This document shows positions 18,324-27,529 of a stretch of 31,255 nucleotides of DNA, one piece after another (position 1 is the stretch's first letter; every line of letters starts with the position of its first letter). Origin of the DNA: an uncultured Prevotella sp. (GTDB taxonomy: Bacteria; Bacteroidota; Bacteroidia; Bacteroidales; Bacteroidaceae); NCBI GenBank assembly GCA_938028745.1, contig CALIZL010000030.1, positions 1 to 31,255 of the forward strand, written 5' to 3'. The position numbers and the translations under genes were made by a program. The notes under the pieces are model-generated. The model had not been told where the DNA came from. It saw only the letters and a list, made by a program, of their open reading frames with translations, and searched no databases.

Positions 18324-18887
18324 ATGCGAATTGCCATTCTTGCACTGCAAGGCGCATTCATCGAGCATAGCAAGATGCTTGCGCAACTCGGCGTGGAGAG
18401 TTTCGAAGTGAGGCAAGCCGCCGATTGGGAACAACCCAAAGACGCGCTTATCATCCCTGGCGGAGAAAGCACCACGATGCTCAAATTGTTAAGCGAACTG
18501 AACTTACTCGCCCCCATAAGACAAGCCATAGAAGACGGACTGCCCGTTTTTGGCACATGCGCAGGCCTTATCTTATTGGCCAAGCACGTGGTGGGCGACG
18601 TTTTGCAACGCATATCAACGATGGACACCACCGTTTGCCGCAACGCATACGGCCGCCAGCTGGGCAGTTTCTTTGTAGAAAGCAACGTGAAAGGCATCAG
18701 CCATGCCGTGCCAATGACCTTTATCCGCGCGCCCTACATCACCAATGTGGGCAAGGATGTAGAGGTGTTGGCCGAGGTTGACGGACACATCGTTGCAGCT
18801 AGACAAGGCAAACAGCTGGTAACAGCTTTCCATCCCGAACTGAACGACGACCTTTCCATACACCGCCTGTTTGTGGACATGGTGTAA
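18324..18887 (+). CDS. pdxT: Pyridoxal 5'-phosphate synthase glutaminase subunit PdxT
   Basis: A 187-aa class I glutamine amidotransferase that frees ammonia from glutamine and channels it to PdxS. The catalytic cysteine is C79 in VFGTCAGLILLA, with H170 and E172 in AFHPE, matching the family triad. The oxyanion-type block IIPGGEST is at 43-50. The start ATG lies 4 bp after the pdxS stop. Length and motifs are normal for the family. It is the last gene of the operon. Confidence 0.98.
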   Translation: MRIAILALQGAFIEHSKMLAQLGVESFEVRQAADWEQPKDALIIPGGESTTMLKLLSELNLLAPIRQAIEDGLPVFGTCAGLILLAKHVVGDVLQRISTMDTTVCRNAYGRQLGSFFVESNVKGISHAVPMTFIRAPYITNVGKDVEVLAEVDGHIVAARQGKQLVTAFHPELNDDLSIHRLFVDMV

Positions 18888-18965
18888 ACAGTTAGGCCAA
18901 TCTCTCTTTTCAAGGGAGAGCGGAGAACGCATAGCCTTGCTACTTCGGTAGTTAAAGCCAACTTC

Positions 18966-19025
18966 AATCGGCCATTAGCACCTCTACTTGCCAATAAGGG
19001 TAAGCAGAAAAGCTAATGGCCGATT
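18966..19025. terminator. Long two-part hairpin between pdxT and the convergent secreted-protein gene
   Basis: AATCGGCCATTAGC (18966-18979) pairs perfectly with GCTAATGGCCGATT (19012-19025). Inside the loop CTTGCC can pair with GGTAAG to form a second stem. No T-run follows. It lies between pdxT (plus) and the 19157-19936 gene (minus), so it may end both transcripts. Confidence 0.4.
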
Positions 19026-19156
19026 TACTTTATACTTTAACGCATGCTCTAAATGCTTGGATGCAAAGCTTTTTGCACACATCCCATCACCGTCCAAGCC
19101 AGCGCATGCGCGCACCATTTACCAACAGATTTTCCATAGTCGCCTCAATTCGGCAG

Positions 19157-19936
19157 CTAGTGTCTGGTGTTTTTTCTCTTTTTCTTTGCGCCTTTTTTCT
19201 TTTGGGCTTGCTTTTTCTTATTCAGTTCATAGAGATACTTCCCTTCTATTGTTGTGGGCAATCCTTTCGCCATAGCTTGGAAATCCCTCATATCACCACT
19301 CCCACATTCATTCCACTCCTCATGTTTTAGCACATACAATGTCTCGCCTGTTGTGCCGTCTATCAGGTATTTGTCACCATGGTGCGAACGTACATGTTCT
19401 AGGTAAAACACCGAGTACCACGGCTTTTTTAGGTCTCTCTCACCCTCAGAACGATGCACGCTAACAAGCCTTCTCTTATTCAGCAGGTCGCACCCATACT
19501 CGCTACTCATCTTCTCAATGAGGTTGTTCAGCTTAAACTTATAAGGCCTGCTGTAATCTTTTATTTCCGTTATGCACCCTAACGAGTCGTAGCGATACGA
19601 GTTACCTATACTAAACCCATCGAAAGACACGGACAAGTAGCGCAGCCTTCCCTTTGTGTCGTAATTGTAATAGTAGCTATATGGCGTGTGAAGTTCTTTG
19701 CTCTCCTCAACATAACCAACAAATTTCCCATCAGAATCTTGCATTTTATATTGCCTTATCGACCTATCGCCGGCCTGAAACTCATAATCACCCAAACAAT
19801 TTTGGCTCACCTCAAAGTCCCTAACGTCAAGGTATTGCACCAAATCCGGTGCCCCTTGGTGATGAGTACTATCCGCCTGCGCACTCCCTTGTGTGCAGAC
19901 AAATAGCGTAAGGGCTAGAATAACAAATATTTTCAT
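19157..19936 (-). CDS. Secreted YD-repeat-like protein of unknown function
   Basis: A 259-aa protein from the ATG at 19936, chosen because a clear signal peptide follows (MKIFVILALTLFVCTQGSAQ, cleavage likely after SAQ). The mature part has two YD-like motifs, YNYDTKGRLRYLS and YRYDSLGCITEI, like those in Rhs-type beta-strand proteins. A very basic lysine-rich tail (KKKQAQKKKGAKKKRK) ends it. A longer frame extends upstream to 20050 but would bury the signal. It lies 212 bp downstream of the 20149-21408 gene on the same strand. I do not recognise a named family; a periplasmic or surface location is inferred. Confidence 0.72.
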   Translation of the reverse strand: MKIFVILALTLFVCTQGSAQADSTHHQGAPDLVQYLDVRDFEVSQNCLGDYEFQAGDRSIRQYKMQDSDGKFVGYVEESKELHTPYSYYYNYDTKGRLRYLSVSFDGFSIGNSYRYDSLGCITEIKDYSRPYKFKLNNLIEKMSSEYGCDLLNKRRLVSVHRSEGERDLKKPWYSVFYLEHVRSHHGDKYLIDGTTGETLYVLKHEEWNECGSGDMRDFQAMAKGLPTTIEGKYLYELNKKKQAQKKKGAKKKRKNTRH

Positions 19937-20148
19937 TGCACGTTTGTTTTTATGTTGTACTACTTTATCCGCCACTAAGGTCCAACTGCCCGCCATAGGC
20001 AGTGTTGTTTCGGGGCAACATGGGGTAAAAATGGCCTTACATTCCCCCACTCCACCCCGCTCTTTCCGCTTTCATCCCATCCGTGGCAGCCATTTAAGCA
20101 CTGCCCATCTAGGCATGAAAAGGCGCAGGCTGCTGGGCACGAACAGCG

Positions 20149-21408
<1,260 letters not shown>

Positions 21409-21693
21409 GCTCAAATCGTTTTGTTTAGACGTACCCTTAGTTATTTGCAACAGGCTTTCTTACACTGGGATGCCAACATAAAGGGGCGAAGGGTTTTCCT
21501 GCGTTGACTGTTATGCTGCAACAAAGCTAGTAAATATATTTCACAACTGCAACAGAATGGAAAGGAAAAAGAAAGCTGCAAAGCCCATTCAACCTTCAAG
21601 CAGCTCGTTATGCTCCACTTTACGTCAGTTTCAACAACTCATTACCTTACACACATATAAATTAAGGCCTACTTTAAAAATTGCCTTACACAA

Positions 21694-21858
21694 CTCAAAA
21701 GCTTTTGACCCCATTAACTCAAAACATTACTAACTCAAAACCTTATAAACTCATTAACTCAAAAACTTATAAACTCAAAAGCATTGTAAACTCATTAACT
21801 CAAAACCTTACCAACTCATTAACCCAAAAACTTATAAACTCATTAACCCAAAATCTTA
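21694..21858. repeat. AT-rich minisatellite (CTCAAAA...CTCATTAA units)
   Basis: About seven units of 16 or 24 bp built from CTCAAAA, CTTATAAA and CTCATTAA fill this stretch. A shorter, more diverged version is at 8869-8938 in the left arm. It has no plausible coding role. Confidence 0.75.
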
Positions 21859-22171
21859 ATTTCTTTATTTTTGTTTTACAATATGCTTCTAGTTTTCACG
21901 CCGTTCTAGCGAAAATACTGGCTAAAAAGTAGGTAAATTTCTACCATTTTCAACCTTTCATGTCCCTCACTCTGTCTATTTTTAAAAACAAAACCCGCAT
22001 TTTGCACCATTTTACCTTTCTAGTTTGGTTGGAAGTCCGATTTATTTCAAGCCCAAATACACCCATTTTACCCCTAAAAACCCACTTTTCGGTAGACATT
22101 TTGCCCCTATGAGCCACATATTTCATGGTTCAAGAAAGGTTTAATTATACCATTACAGAGGATATTTATAC

Positions 22172-22326
22172 TTTTCATCTCGCATTTAGCACCATTTTAC
22201 ACTGCATTTAGCACCATTTTACCTTGCATTTAGCACCATTTTGCCTTGCATTTAGCACCAAAACGCAGTGCGTTTAGCGGCATATTGCACTGCATTTAGC
22301 GGCAAATTGCACTATATTTAGCAGCA
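22172..22326. repeat. About seven 22-bp tandem repeats in the right arm
   Basis: The array is the reverse complement of that at 8412-8543, with one further unit. The core is GCATTTAGCACC or GCATTTAGCGGC. Units at the Rhs-proximal end carry the GGC/GCA variant in both arms, so variant order is conserved between the copies. Confidence 0.8.
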
Positions 22327-22507
22327 AACAGCCCAGTAACTGGTGCAAATGGCGGCCTTTCTAATAAAAATTCATTTTGCCGCATTCACAAACTAGCTCC
22401 AATTTGCATCAAAACAAACCTGCGCGAGAATCGATTATTTGCGGCAAGGTGGGCGATTGGTGGACAAAAAGGGCACTCATAATGTTAAAATCTACGCCGA
22501 AAACCAG

Positions 22508-22644
22508 ACAAAAACAATTCTGTTGCATACACGCGCATGGGCAACGGCACAGAAAACACCTTCGCTTACGACCGCCAGCACGAGCGGTTGCAAAGCATGC
22601 TGCTCATGGCCAACGAAGACAGTATCATGCAAACGCAGAAGTAA
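22508..22644 (+). pseudogene. Rhs/YD-repeat protein fragment (right-arm copy)
   Basis: The plus frame reads NSVAYTRMGNGTENTFAYD and RQHERLQSMLLMANEDS, ending in TAA at 22642-22644. It matches the left-arm scrap with few changes and the same stop. One extra A just upstream shifts the frame relative to the left copy. Confidence 0.5.
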
Positions 22645-22645
22645 T

Positions 22646-22966
22646 CTGCCAGTGACAGCCAGTTTCCTGGCTTGTAAAGAATGCGTTGAATGACTTCCGT
22701 CAGATTACCTTTTGAGACATAAACACGTTTTTCCACAGACAAGTGAGGCAGAATTTCATATTTCATTGCATCTTTGTTCAGTACTTCGTACATGAGCGGG
22801 GTGTTTACCTTCTTTTTTCGTTCCTCAAAAGTGCGTTTTCTCGCCATGACAATGTCCGAGCAAGTTCGACATTGTTCATTTGGCTTAACGAAAACGTTGG
22901 TTTTACTGCACAAAGACAATAAACTCCTCTCAACTTATAAAAACATTAAAAGTCAAGACGATTTTC
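22646..22966 (-). pseudogene. IS5-family transposase 5' remnant (copy 3, fullest)
   Basis: On the minus strand the terminus AAATCGTCTTGACTTTTAAT leads to an ATG at 22847 and a frame beginning MARKRTFEERKKKVNTPLMY, then KYEILPHLSVEKRVYVSKGN and LTEVIQRILYK. The expected TGCQW continuation is replaced by the Rhs-scrap junction. This is the only copy with the true N-terminus, so it is closest to the ancestral element. Confidence 0.65.
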
Positions 22967-23311
22967 TATCAGTGAAATCAATCTAACATGCAATTTTTCG
23001 ATAACAAAATATTGCGAATTAGATATTTTTTACCTAACTTTACGGCATAAAAGCGAGCTTTGTTCGCACGTTTTCGTTTAGTCGCGAGTTAATGCAGAGA
23101 CATACAAGCCACCTTGTAAACTTGTCTACTCGCGAACTTGTAAACAGGCAGCCCGCCTTGTCAACTTGTTCACCCACAAACTTGTCAACTAACAATACAA
23201 CGCCTATGAATACCGATACGCCACCCTACACCTAAAAACACCGGCAAGCCTTTGTTTGTCGGCAGAGTTTATTAACCCTTACTACGTAACAAATAATTAA
23301 TTCAAAACAAG
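22967..23311. other. Intergenic stretch with short AACTTGT word repeats
   Basis: No gene is seen here. Between about 23112 and 23190 the words AACTTGTAAAC, AACTTGTCTAC, AACTTGTTCAC and AACTTGTCAAC recur four times at irregular spacing. The stretch ends at the start of the first lipoprotein gene. Confidence 0.5.
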
Positions 23312-23662
23312 ATGAAACATAAAATACTTTTATGGCTCATGCTTTTCTTTTTCCCCTTAGCTTTGGGTACGGCCTGCAACACGGAGGTGGATCTTAAAAG
23401 CATAAGGTACGAAGGAGAAGTACTCGTGCTAGAAGGCAAAGACAGGCCTTACAACATCATTAGAGTTACAAAATCGTCTTCTAGGAAAGGGGTACCGGTA
23501 GGGGTAACCCTCGGCTTCATTGGCACGGGATACGACAAACAGATGAGCGAGGGAGACATTGTTCATTTCCATGTGATAGATTTCAAAGAATGGCAATGGC
23601 CTAAAACAGAAGATCTCCGATGGCCAATGTTTATCGGAATAGTAGAATTTTATGATAACTAA
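23312..23662 (+). CDS. Small putative lipoprotein, first of a tandem pair
   Basis: A 116-aa protein with a signal sequence (MKHKILLWLMLFFFPLALG) followed by TAC, whose cysteine (residue 22) could be lipidated under the relaxed lipobox of this phylum. The mature part has a lysine/serine-rich SSRKGVPVGV block and EGDIVHFHV, and is rich in beta-strand-like residues. It is about half identical to the 23918-24277 product, and the first 72 bp of the two loci differ by one base. The function is unknown to me; no named domain was recognised. A membrane-anchored periplasmic or surface position is inferred. Confidence 0.75.
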   Translation: MKHKILLWLMLFFFPLALGTACNTEVDLKSIRYEGEVLVLEGKDRPYNIIRVTKSSSRKGVPVGVTLGFIGTGYDKQMSEGDIVHFHVIDFKEWQWPKTEDLRWPMFIGIVEFYDN

Positions 23663-23683
23663 CAACTTCAAATAATAACGATT

Positions 23684-23921
23684 ATGAAACGATTATTCAT
23701 TATTACATTCCTATTATTGATTACAATCGTTTCTAGAGTTGCATCCAAACAATAATATTGTAACAACCAAAAGCAATATATTGCAGGGCGAGGATTACGC
23801 CTCGAACATCTACAAGAGTGAGGGGGAAAGCCCTATTATTATTCGTCCAAGGATAGTTCTGATGCTTAACACTGGTAAAACAATTGAACCCATCCTAAAA
23901 AAACAATTCAAAACAATATGA
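23684..23921 (+). pseudogene. Broken secreted-protein frame between the lipoprotein genes
   Basis: An ATG at 23684 encodes a signal-like peptide (MKRLFIITFLLLITIVSRVA) that stops at 23755. A second frame, open from about 23739 to 23921, reads NIVTTKSNILQGEDYASNIY onwards. The two would join with a frameshift near 23750, suggesting a decayed secreted protein. It may also be an unrelated short peptide. Its last bases overlap the next gene's start by 4 bp. Confidence 0.4.
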
Positions 23922-24277
23922 AACATAAAATACTTTTATGGCTCATGCTTTTCTTTTTCCCCTTAGCTTTGGGTACATCATGTAACACCGAAGTGAACCT
24001 TGAAAACATAAAGTATGAGGGGAAAATACTGTCACTTATCAAGAGCAACAACCATGAGCATTATAACATCATTCTAATTACACGTTCTACATCCAGAAAA
24101 GGAGTACCTGTGGGAAGCTCTATCGGTTTTTATGATAGAGACTTCGGCGAAAAGATGAACGAAGGCGACATTGTTCATTTCCGTGTGCCGATGTTTAAAG
24201 AATGGGTTGGTCCAGAAACAGCCGACCACCTTTGGCCAGAATATGTAGGAGTAATTGATTTTAAATATAATGAATAA
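23918..24277 (+). CDS. Small putative lipoprotein, second of a tandem pair
   Basis: A 119-aa protein. Residues 1-20 are identical to the first copy, followed by SC in place of AC, again giving a candidate lipid-bearing cysteine. The mature part diverges but keeps NTEV, the STSRKGVPVG block, EGDIVHFRV, FKEW and a final VGVIDF. The shared upstream and signal DNA (23905-23976 against 23299-23370) shows a recent duplication or gene conversion limited to the 5' end. It converges with the rng gene. Function unknown. Confidence 0.75.
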   Translation: MKHKILLWLMLFFFPLALGTSCNTEVNLENIKYEGKILSLIKSNNHEHYNIILITRSTSRKGVPVGSSIGFYDRDFGEKMNEGDIVHFRVPMFKEWVGPETADHLWPEYVGVIDFKYNE

Positions 24278-24345
24278 CCACTAGAAGATAAAAAATAATG
24301 AAGAAAATATAGACACGCATGATTAGCCTACTGACTTGTAACCAA

Positions 24346-24386
24346 TAAAAAAGGAGAAAAGCCACACAAGGCCTTTCCCCCTTCTT
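24346..24386. terminator. Bidirectional terminator between the lipoprotein gene and rng
   Basis: An imperfect stem (AAGGAGAAAAGCC with GGCCTTTCCCCCTT) around a short ACACAA loop, with A-rich and T-rich flanks, sits between two convergent genes. Mismatches in the stem limit confidence. Confidence 0.5.
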
Positions 24387-24481
24387 TAATAGTTTACTTT
24401 TCTTATCTCGTCAGTTCAATTCGTGGCGTTGGCATGTCGAAAGTCAATGGCTTTCGTTCATGGCCGCTGCCGTTTGAAACG

Positions 24482-26056
24482 CTACTTCGTCTCGATTTCT
24501 TCCTTCATGTCGATAAACTGCTTGTTTGCATCGTAAAACTCGTATTGCAAAAAAGCCAACTTCTGCGAAGAAACGATGTGCAAGCCAAATCCGTACTTCA
24601 ATTGCCACTGCCTTTTCAAGGATATGAGCCCCTGATTGATAAAAGCGGCAACGTATGGATGCACGTGCAAATAGAATTTCTTTACGCCAATTTTGTTAAC
24701 CAGTCGGTCTATCTTACCTTCCAGTTGGTCTGTAAACAGGATGCTCGACTTTATTTTTCCCTTTCCAAAGCAGGTAGGGCAGGTTTCGTCTACACTTACA
24801 TCCATTGCTGGTCGCACGCGTTGCCTTGTAATCTGCATCAGTCCAAACTTACTTAATGGCAGGATGTTGTGGCGTGCGCGGTCTTTCTGCATGTTCTTGC
24901 ACATCCTTTCGTAGAGCATCTGCCTGTCTTCTGCGAGGTTCATGTCGATGAAGTCCACCACGATGATACCTCCCATGTCTCGCAGTCGCAGTTGTCGGGC
25001 CAATTCGTCGGCAGCACCGAGGTTCACTTCCAGTGCGTTAGCCTCTTGTCCCTTTTCCGAACGCGTGCGGTTTCCGCTGTTTACGTCCACCACATGCAGT
25101 GCCTCGGTATGCTCGATGATGAGATATGCGCCATGTTTGTAGTTGACGGCTTTCCCAAAGCTCGACTTAATCTGCTTGGTGATGTTGAAGTTGTCAAAGA
25201 TTGGCACCTTGCCCGAGTAGAGTTTCACGATGTCTACCTTGTCTGGGGCAATCATAGACACATAGTGCTTTACTTCTTTGAAAACGTCTTCATCGTTTAC
25301 GTAGATATTCTCGTAGGTTGGGTTGAACAAGTCGCGCAGCAATGCTACAGCCCTACTCGTTTCCTCGAACACCAGTTGTGGCCTCTTTTGGGTTTTCTGC
25401 ACCTTTTCGATGGCCTCTTCCCAGTATTTGGTAAGGGTTTTAAGCTCGGCGTCTAGTTCTGCCACCCGTTTGCCTTCGGCCACGGTGCGCACAATAACGC
25501 CGCAGTTTTTGGGTTTAATGCTGTGGATGAGCTGTTTTAGTCGCGCCCGTTCTTCACCGCTTTTGATTTTAGAAGAGACAGAAACCTTATCGTTAAAGGG
25601 AATGAGAATGAGATAACGACCGGCGAACGACAATTCGCACGTTAACCTCGGCCCTTTGGTAGATATGGGTTCTTTAACGATTTGCACGAGCACCTCTTGC
25701 CCCGAAGTGAGGGTTGTTTGCACGCTACCATCCTTTTTCAGGTCGGGTAGCCTTGATGCCTTTGCAAAGGGATAAAGCTTTTTCCTGTCGCTCTGCACCT
25801 GTTTAAGGTACTTGGCGTATGAGTCGAATTGACTTCCTAAGTCGAGATAATGAAGAAAAGCGTCGCGTTCAAATCCTACGTCTACGAAACAGGCGTTGAG
25901 CCCAGGCATCAGTTTCTTTACCTTTGCCATGTAGACATTGCCAACAGAAAACGACACCTCTCGTGGTTCGCTCTGATATTCCACTAGCTTTTTGTCTTCT
26001 AGCAGGGCTATCGAGATTTCTTTCTGTTGAACGTCAATTACTACTTCGCTAGTCAT
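24482..26056 (-). CDS. rng: Ribonuclease G/E family endoribonuclease
   Basis: A 524-aa protein of the RNase E/G family, which cuts single-stranded AU-rich RNA and matures 16S rRNA. The N-terminal S1-like domain includes VGNVYMAKVKKLMPGLNACF, followed by VDVGFERDAFLHY. Catalytic metal-binding aspartates are visible as D324 in VVDVNSGN and D368 in VVDFIDMN. A zinc-link CPTC lies at 426-429. Length fits RNase G rather than the longer RNase E. It is on the same strand as HU and the COX24-like gene, an order common in Bacteroidetes as far as I recall. A 382-bp gap precedes it (26057-26438), with no gene but an 11-bp inverted repeat. The assignment is secure at the family level. Confidence 0.96.
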   Translation of the reverse strand: MTSEVVIDVQQKEISIALLEDKKLVEYQSEPREVSFSVGNVYMAKVKKLMPGLNACFVDVGFERDAFLHYLDLGSQFDSYAKYLKQVQSDRKKLYPFAKASRLPDLKKDGSVQTTLTSGQEVLVQIVKEPISTKGPRLTCELSFAGRYLILIPFNDKVSVSSKIKSGEERARLKQLIHSIKPKNCGVIVRTVAEGKRVAELDAELKTLTKYWEEAIEKVQKTQKRPQLVFEETSRAVALLRDLFNPTYENIYVNDEDVFKEVKHYVSMIAPDKVDIVKLYSGKVPIFDNFNITKQIKSSFGKAVNYKHGAYLIIEHTEALHVVDVNSGNRTRSEKGQEANALEVNLGAADELARQLRLRDMGGIIVVDFIDMNLAEDRQMLYERMCKNMQKDRARHNILPLSKFGLMQITRQRVRPAMDVSVDETCPTCFGKGKIKSSILFTDQLEGKIDRLVNKIGVKKFYLHVHPYVAAFINQGLISLKRQWQLKYGFGLHIVSSQKLAFLQYEFYDANKQFIDMKEEIETK

Positions 26057-26303
26057 CTTCTTCTTGTTAGCTCCTTAGTTTCGTCCAAAATGTTTGTTAG
26101 GCATGTTCGATAAAGTTTCTTTTGCACGTGGTGCATCGCTGCACCAACCTGCGCGACATGGGGCGTTTGGCGTTTGCAGGGCTTTGCTTGCATAGTGTTT
26201 GCATTGTGCTTGTGGCGTGTGAAAACCAACATGGCATGGCAAACAGGCTTGGCAAAGCCCACGAAGAAAGCTGCACTACCCTTGTTAAGAAACTTATAGG
26301 CGC

Positions 26304-26340
26304 GTTCTATAAAAGTGCCCGAACGGCCATTTTATAGAAC
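26304..26340. promoter_or_regulatory. 11-bp perfect inverted repeat upstream of rng
   Basis: GTTCTATAAAA (26304-26314) and TTTTATAGAAC (26330-26340) are perfect inverses with 15 bp between. It could be a hairpin in the rng leader or an operator. No known site was recognised. Confidence 0.35.
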
Positions 26341-26438
26341 TCGCCCAAAAGAACCGTGCCTAAAAGGGCTGTTCCAGGTGTCCTCCACGGATTTGCGGAC
26401 ATGCCCTTCAATGGCGAATAAGCTCTTGGCAAGTGTGG

Positions 26439-26528
26439 TTACTTGCTCTTGTGCCTATTCTTTCTCAGTCTCTTTTTACGCTTGTGAGTAGCCATCTTGT
26501 GGCCTTTTCTTTTCTTTCCGCTTGGCAT
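26439..26528 (-). CDS. COX24/AURKAIP1-like tiny basic ribosomal protein
   Basis: A 29-codon gene starting MPSGKKRKGHKMATHKRKKR and ending in TAA at 26439. About half the residues are lysine or arginine. It matches the short AURKAIP1/COX24-type proteins of Bacteroidetes, related to the mitochondrial ribosomal protein mS38 and to the bS22 type. It probably sits in the small ribosomal subunit. It lies between HU and rng on the same strand. Its small size means automatic gene callers may miss it. The role is inferred from the family. Confidence 0.8.
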   Translation of the reverse strand: MPSGKKRKGHKMATHKRKKRLRKNRHKSK

Positions 26529-26777
26529 AGCTGTAATTTTTAATTGTTATTTATAATGTATATGTTATTGTCGCAACCTTTTAGGCATGTTCTAAAAATT
26601 CCCCGCAAAGGTTCATTGTTTGTTCCTTGTATTGCTCTTCACTGTCTTTTTGCTTTTATCTGGCATCTTTTGCTTTCTCTTTCAGTCGCATAGTGCACTA
26701 TGCTCCTTCAAGAAGTAAGCAAAATCTGCTCGGCTAAAAGCTAAAAATACAGCAAAGGTAATTATTAGAACCTGCCT

Positions 26778-27062
26778 TTATTGTTCGCCACGCATGCTCT
26801 CAACAAAACTCTTGGCGGGCTTGAAGCATGGTAAATCGTGTGCGGCAATGGTGATGGTGGTGTTCTTGGCGATGTTGCGCGCCGTTTTGGCTGCGCGGTG
26901 CTTGATGATAAAGCTGCCGAAACCACGAAGGTAAACATTGTCTTTCTTGTCCAACAAACTGCCCTTAATGGTCTCCATAAAGCTTTCAACCACTACTGAG
27001 ACATCTTTCTTCTGAATACCCGTCTGTATGGCAATCTCGTTGATAATATCTGCCTTTGTCAT
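26778..27062 (-). CDS. HU-family DNA-binding protein
   Basis: A 94-aa histone-like protein with the HU/IHF fold: MTKADIINEIAIQTGIQKKD at the start, VVVESFMETIKGSL, and the GFGSFIIKHRAAKTARN block leading into the DNA-grasping arm. The C-terminal FKPAKSFVESM helix follows. It bends and compacts DNA. Length and motifs are normal. A -7 box at 27120-27127 precedes it. The next genes on the strand are the COX24-like gene and rng. The assignment to the family is secure; HU versus IHF-like subtype is not resolved. Confidence 0.96.
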   Translation of the reverse strand: MTKADIINEIAIQTGIQKKDVSVVVESFMETIKGSLLDKKDNVYLRGFGSFIIKHRAAKTARNIAKNTTITIAAHDLPCFKPAKSFVESMRGEQ

Positions 27063-27119
27063 TTCTTGTTTTTTGTTATTTTATGGTTTCACATATTTCT
27101 CCCTATCGGATACGGAGTG

Positions 27120-27127
27120 CAAATATA
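27120..27127 (-). promoter_or_regulatory. -7 box for the HU gene
   Basis: TATATTTG on the minus strand matches TAnnTTTG, 57 bp upstream of the HU ATG. No -33 TTG was seen at the usual distance. Confidence 0.45.
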
Positions 27128-27249
27128 CGAGTTTTTTATGTGATAAGAAAATATATTTACCATTTTTTACGCTTGGAAGAGCGTTTTTGTTTGGTTCAAA
27201 ACCTGCTAATTCTCAACGGTTTACATTGCAACGCGTAAGTAATGGCCAC

Positions 27250-27282
27250 AAAAAAGGCCGACACACCAATGGTGTGTCAGCC
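27250..27282 (-). terminator. Rho-independent terminator of tRNA-Arg
   Basis: On the minus strand a stem GGCTGACACACC...GGTGTGTCGGCC with one mismatch is followed by six T. It starts 11 bp past the tRNA 3' end. Confidence 0.8.
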
Positions 27283-27292
27283 TCAATTCTTG

Positions 27293-27366
27293 TGATTCCG
27301 GCGGGATTCAAACCCACAACCTTCTGATCCGTAGTCAGATGCTCTATTCAGTTGAGCTACGGAACC
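27293..27366 (-). tRNA. tRNA-Arg (anticodon ACG)
   Basis: A 74-nt cloverleaf on the minus strand. The acceptor arm GGTTCCG pairs with CGGAATC (one G-T), with discriminator A. The D arm has AGCTCA...GAGC, the anticodon stem TCTGA/TCAGA encloses CTACGGA giving ACG, and the T loop is GGTTTGAATCC-like. No CCA is encoded. A34 is expected to become inosine and read CGU, CGC and CGA. Confidence 0.95.
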
Positions 27367-27385
27367 TTGTTCCGAATTGCGAGTG

Positions 27386-27416
27386 CAAAGGTATAGAGTT
27401 TTTTCCTTTCCACCAA
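27386..27416 (-). promoter_or_regulatory. Promoter of tRNA-Arg
   Basis: On the minus strand TTG at 27416-27414 and TACCTTTG at 27393-27386 are 20 bp apart, a full Bacteroidetes -33/-7 match 20 bp before the tRNA 5' end. Confidence 0.7.
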
Positions 27417-27490
27417 ATGTTTCGTTAACTTTTTATCGAAAAAGTGTTATTTAGGGGTGTTTTAGGGCTATTTTAGGCCTTTTTCGGGGC

Positions 27491-27517
27491 GCGAAGGGGC
27501 GTTTATAACCCCTTCGC
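27491..27517. terminator. Hairpin at the 3' end of htpG
   Basis: GCGAAGGGG and CCCCTTCGC form a perfect 9-bp stem with a 9-nt loop, 12 bp beyond the htpG stop. No T-run follows, so the mode of termination is uncertain. Confidence 0.55.
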
Positions 27518-27529
27518 TACACCAAAAAT

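Larger units (their letters stand above)
21694..22966. repeat. Right arm of the long inverted repeat (partner at 7859-8938)
   Basis: Reading the minus strand from 22966 gives the same order as the left arm: IS5 terminus and transposase start, Rhs scrap, 22-bp repeats, AT-rich stretch, minisatellite. It retains about 85 bp of transposase start that the left arm has lost, so it is the less decayed copy. The unique stretch 21860-22170 has no gene. Confidence 0.85.

Noticed and set aside
22377..22655. A 92-codon gene in the right arm
   Set aside because: Its frame is shifted against the Rhs text by an extra A; the recognisable YD-repeat is in another frame, so it is a pseudogene region.
24869..25456. 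A 195-codon plus-strand frame inside rng
   Set aside because: It is the antisense of conserved RNase G/E motifs and shows no domain of its own.
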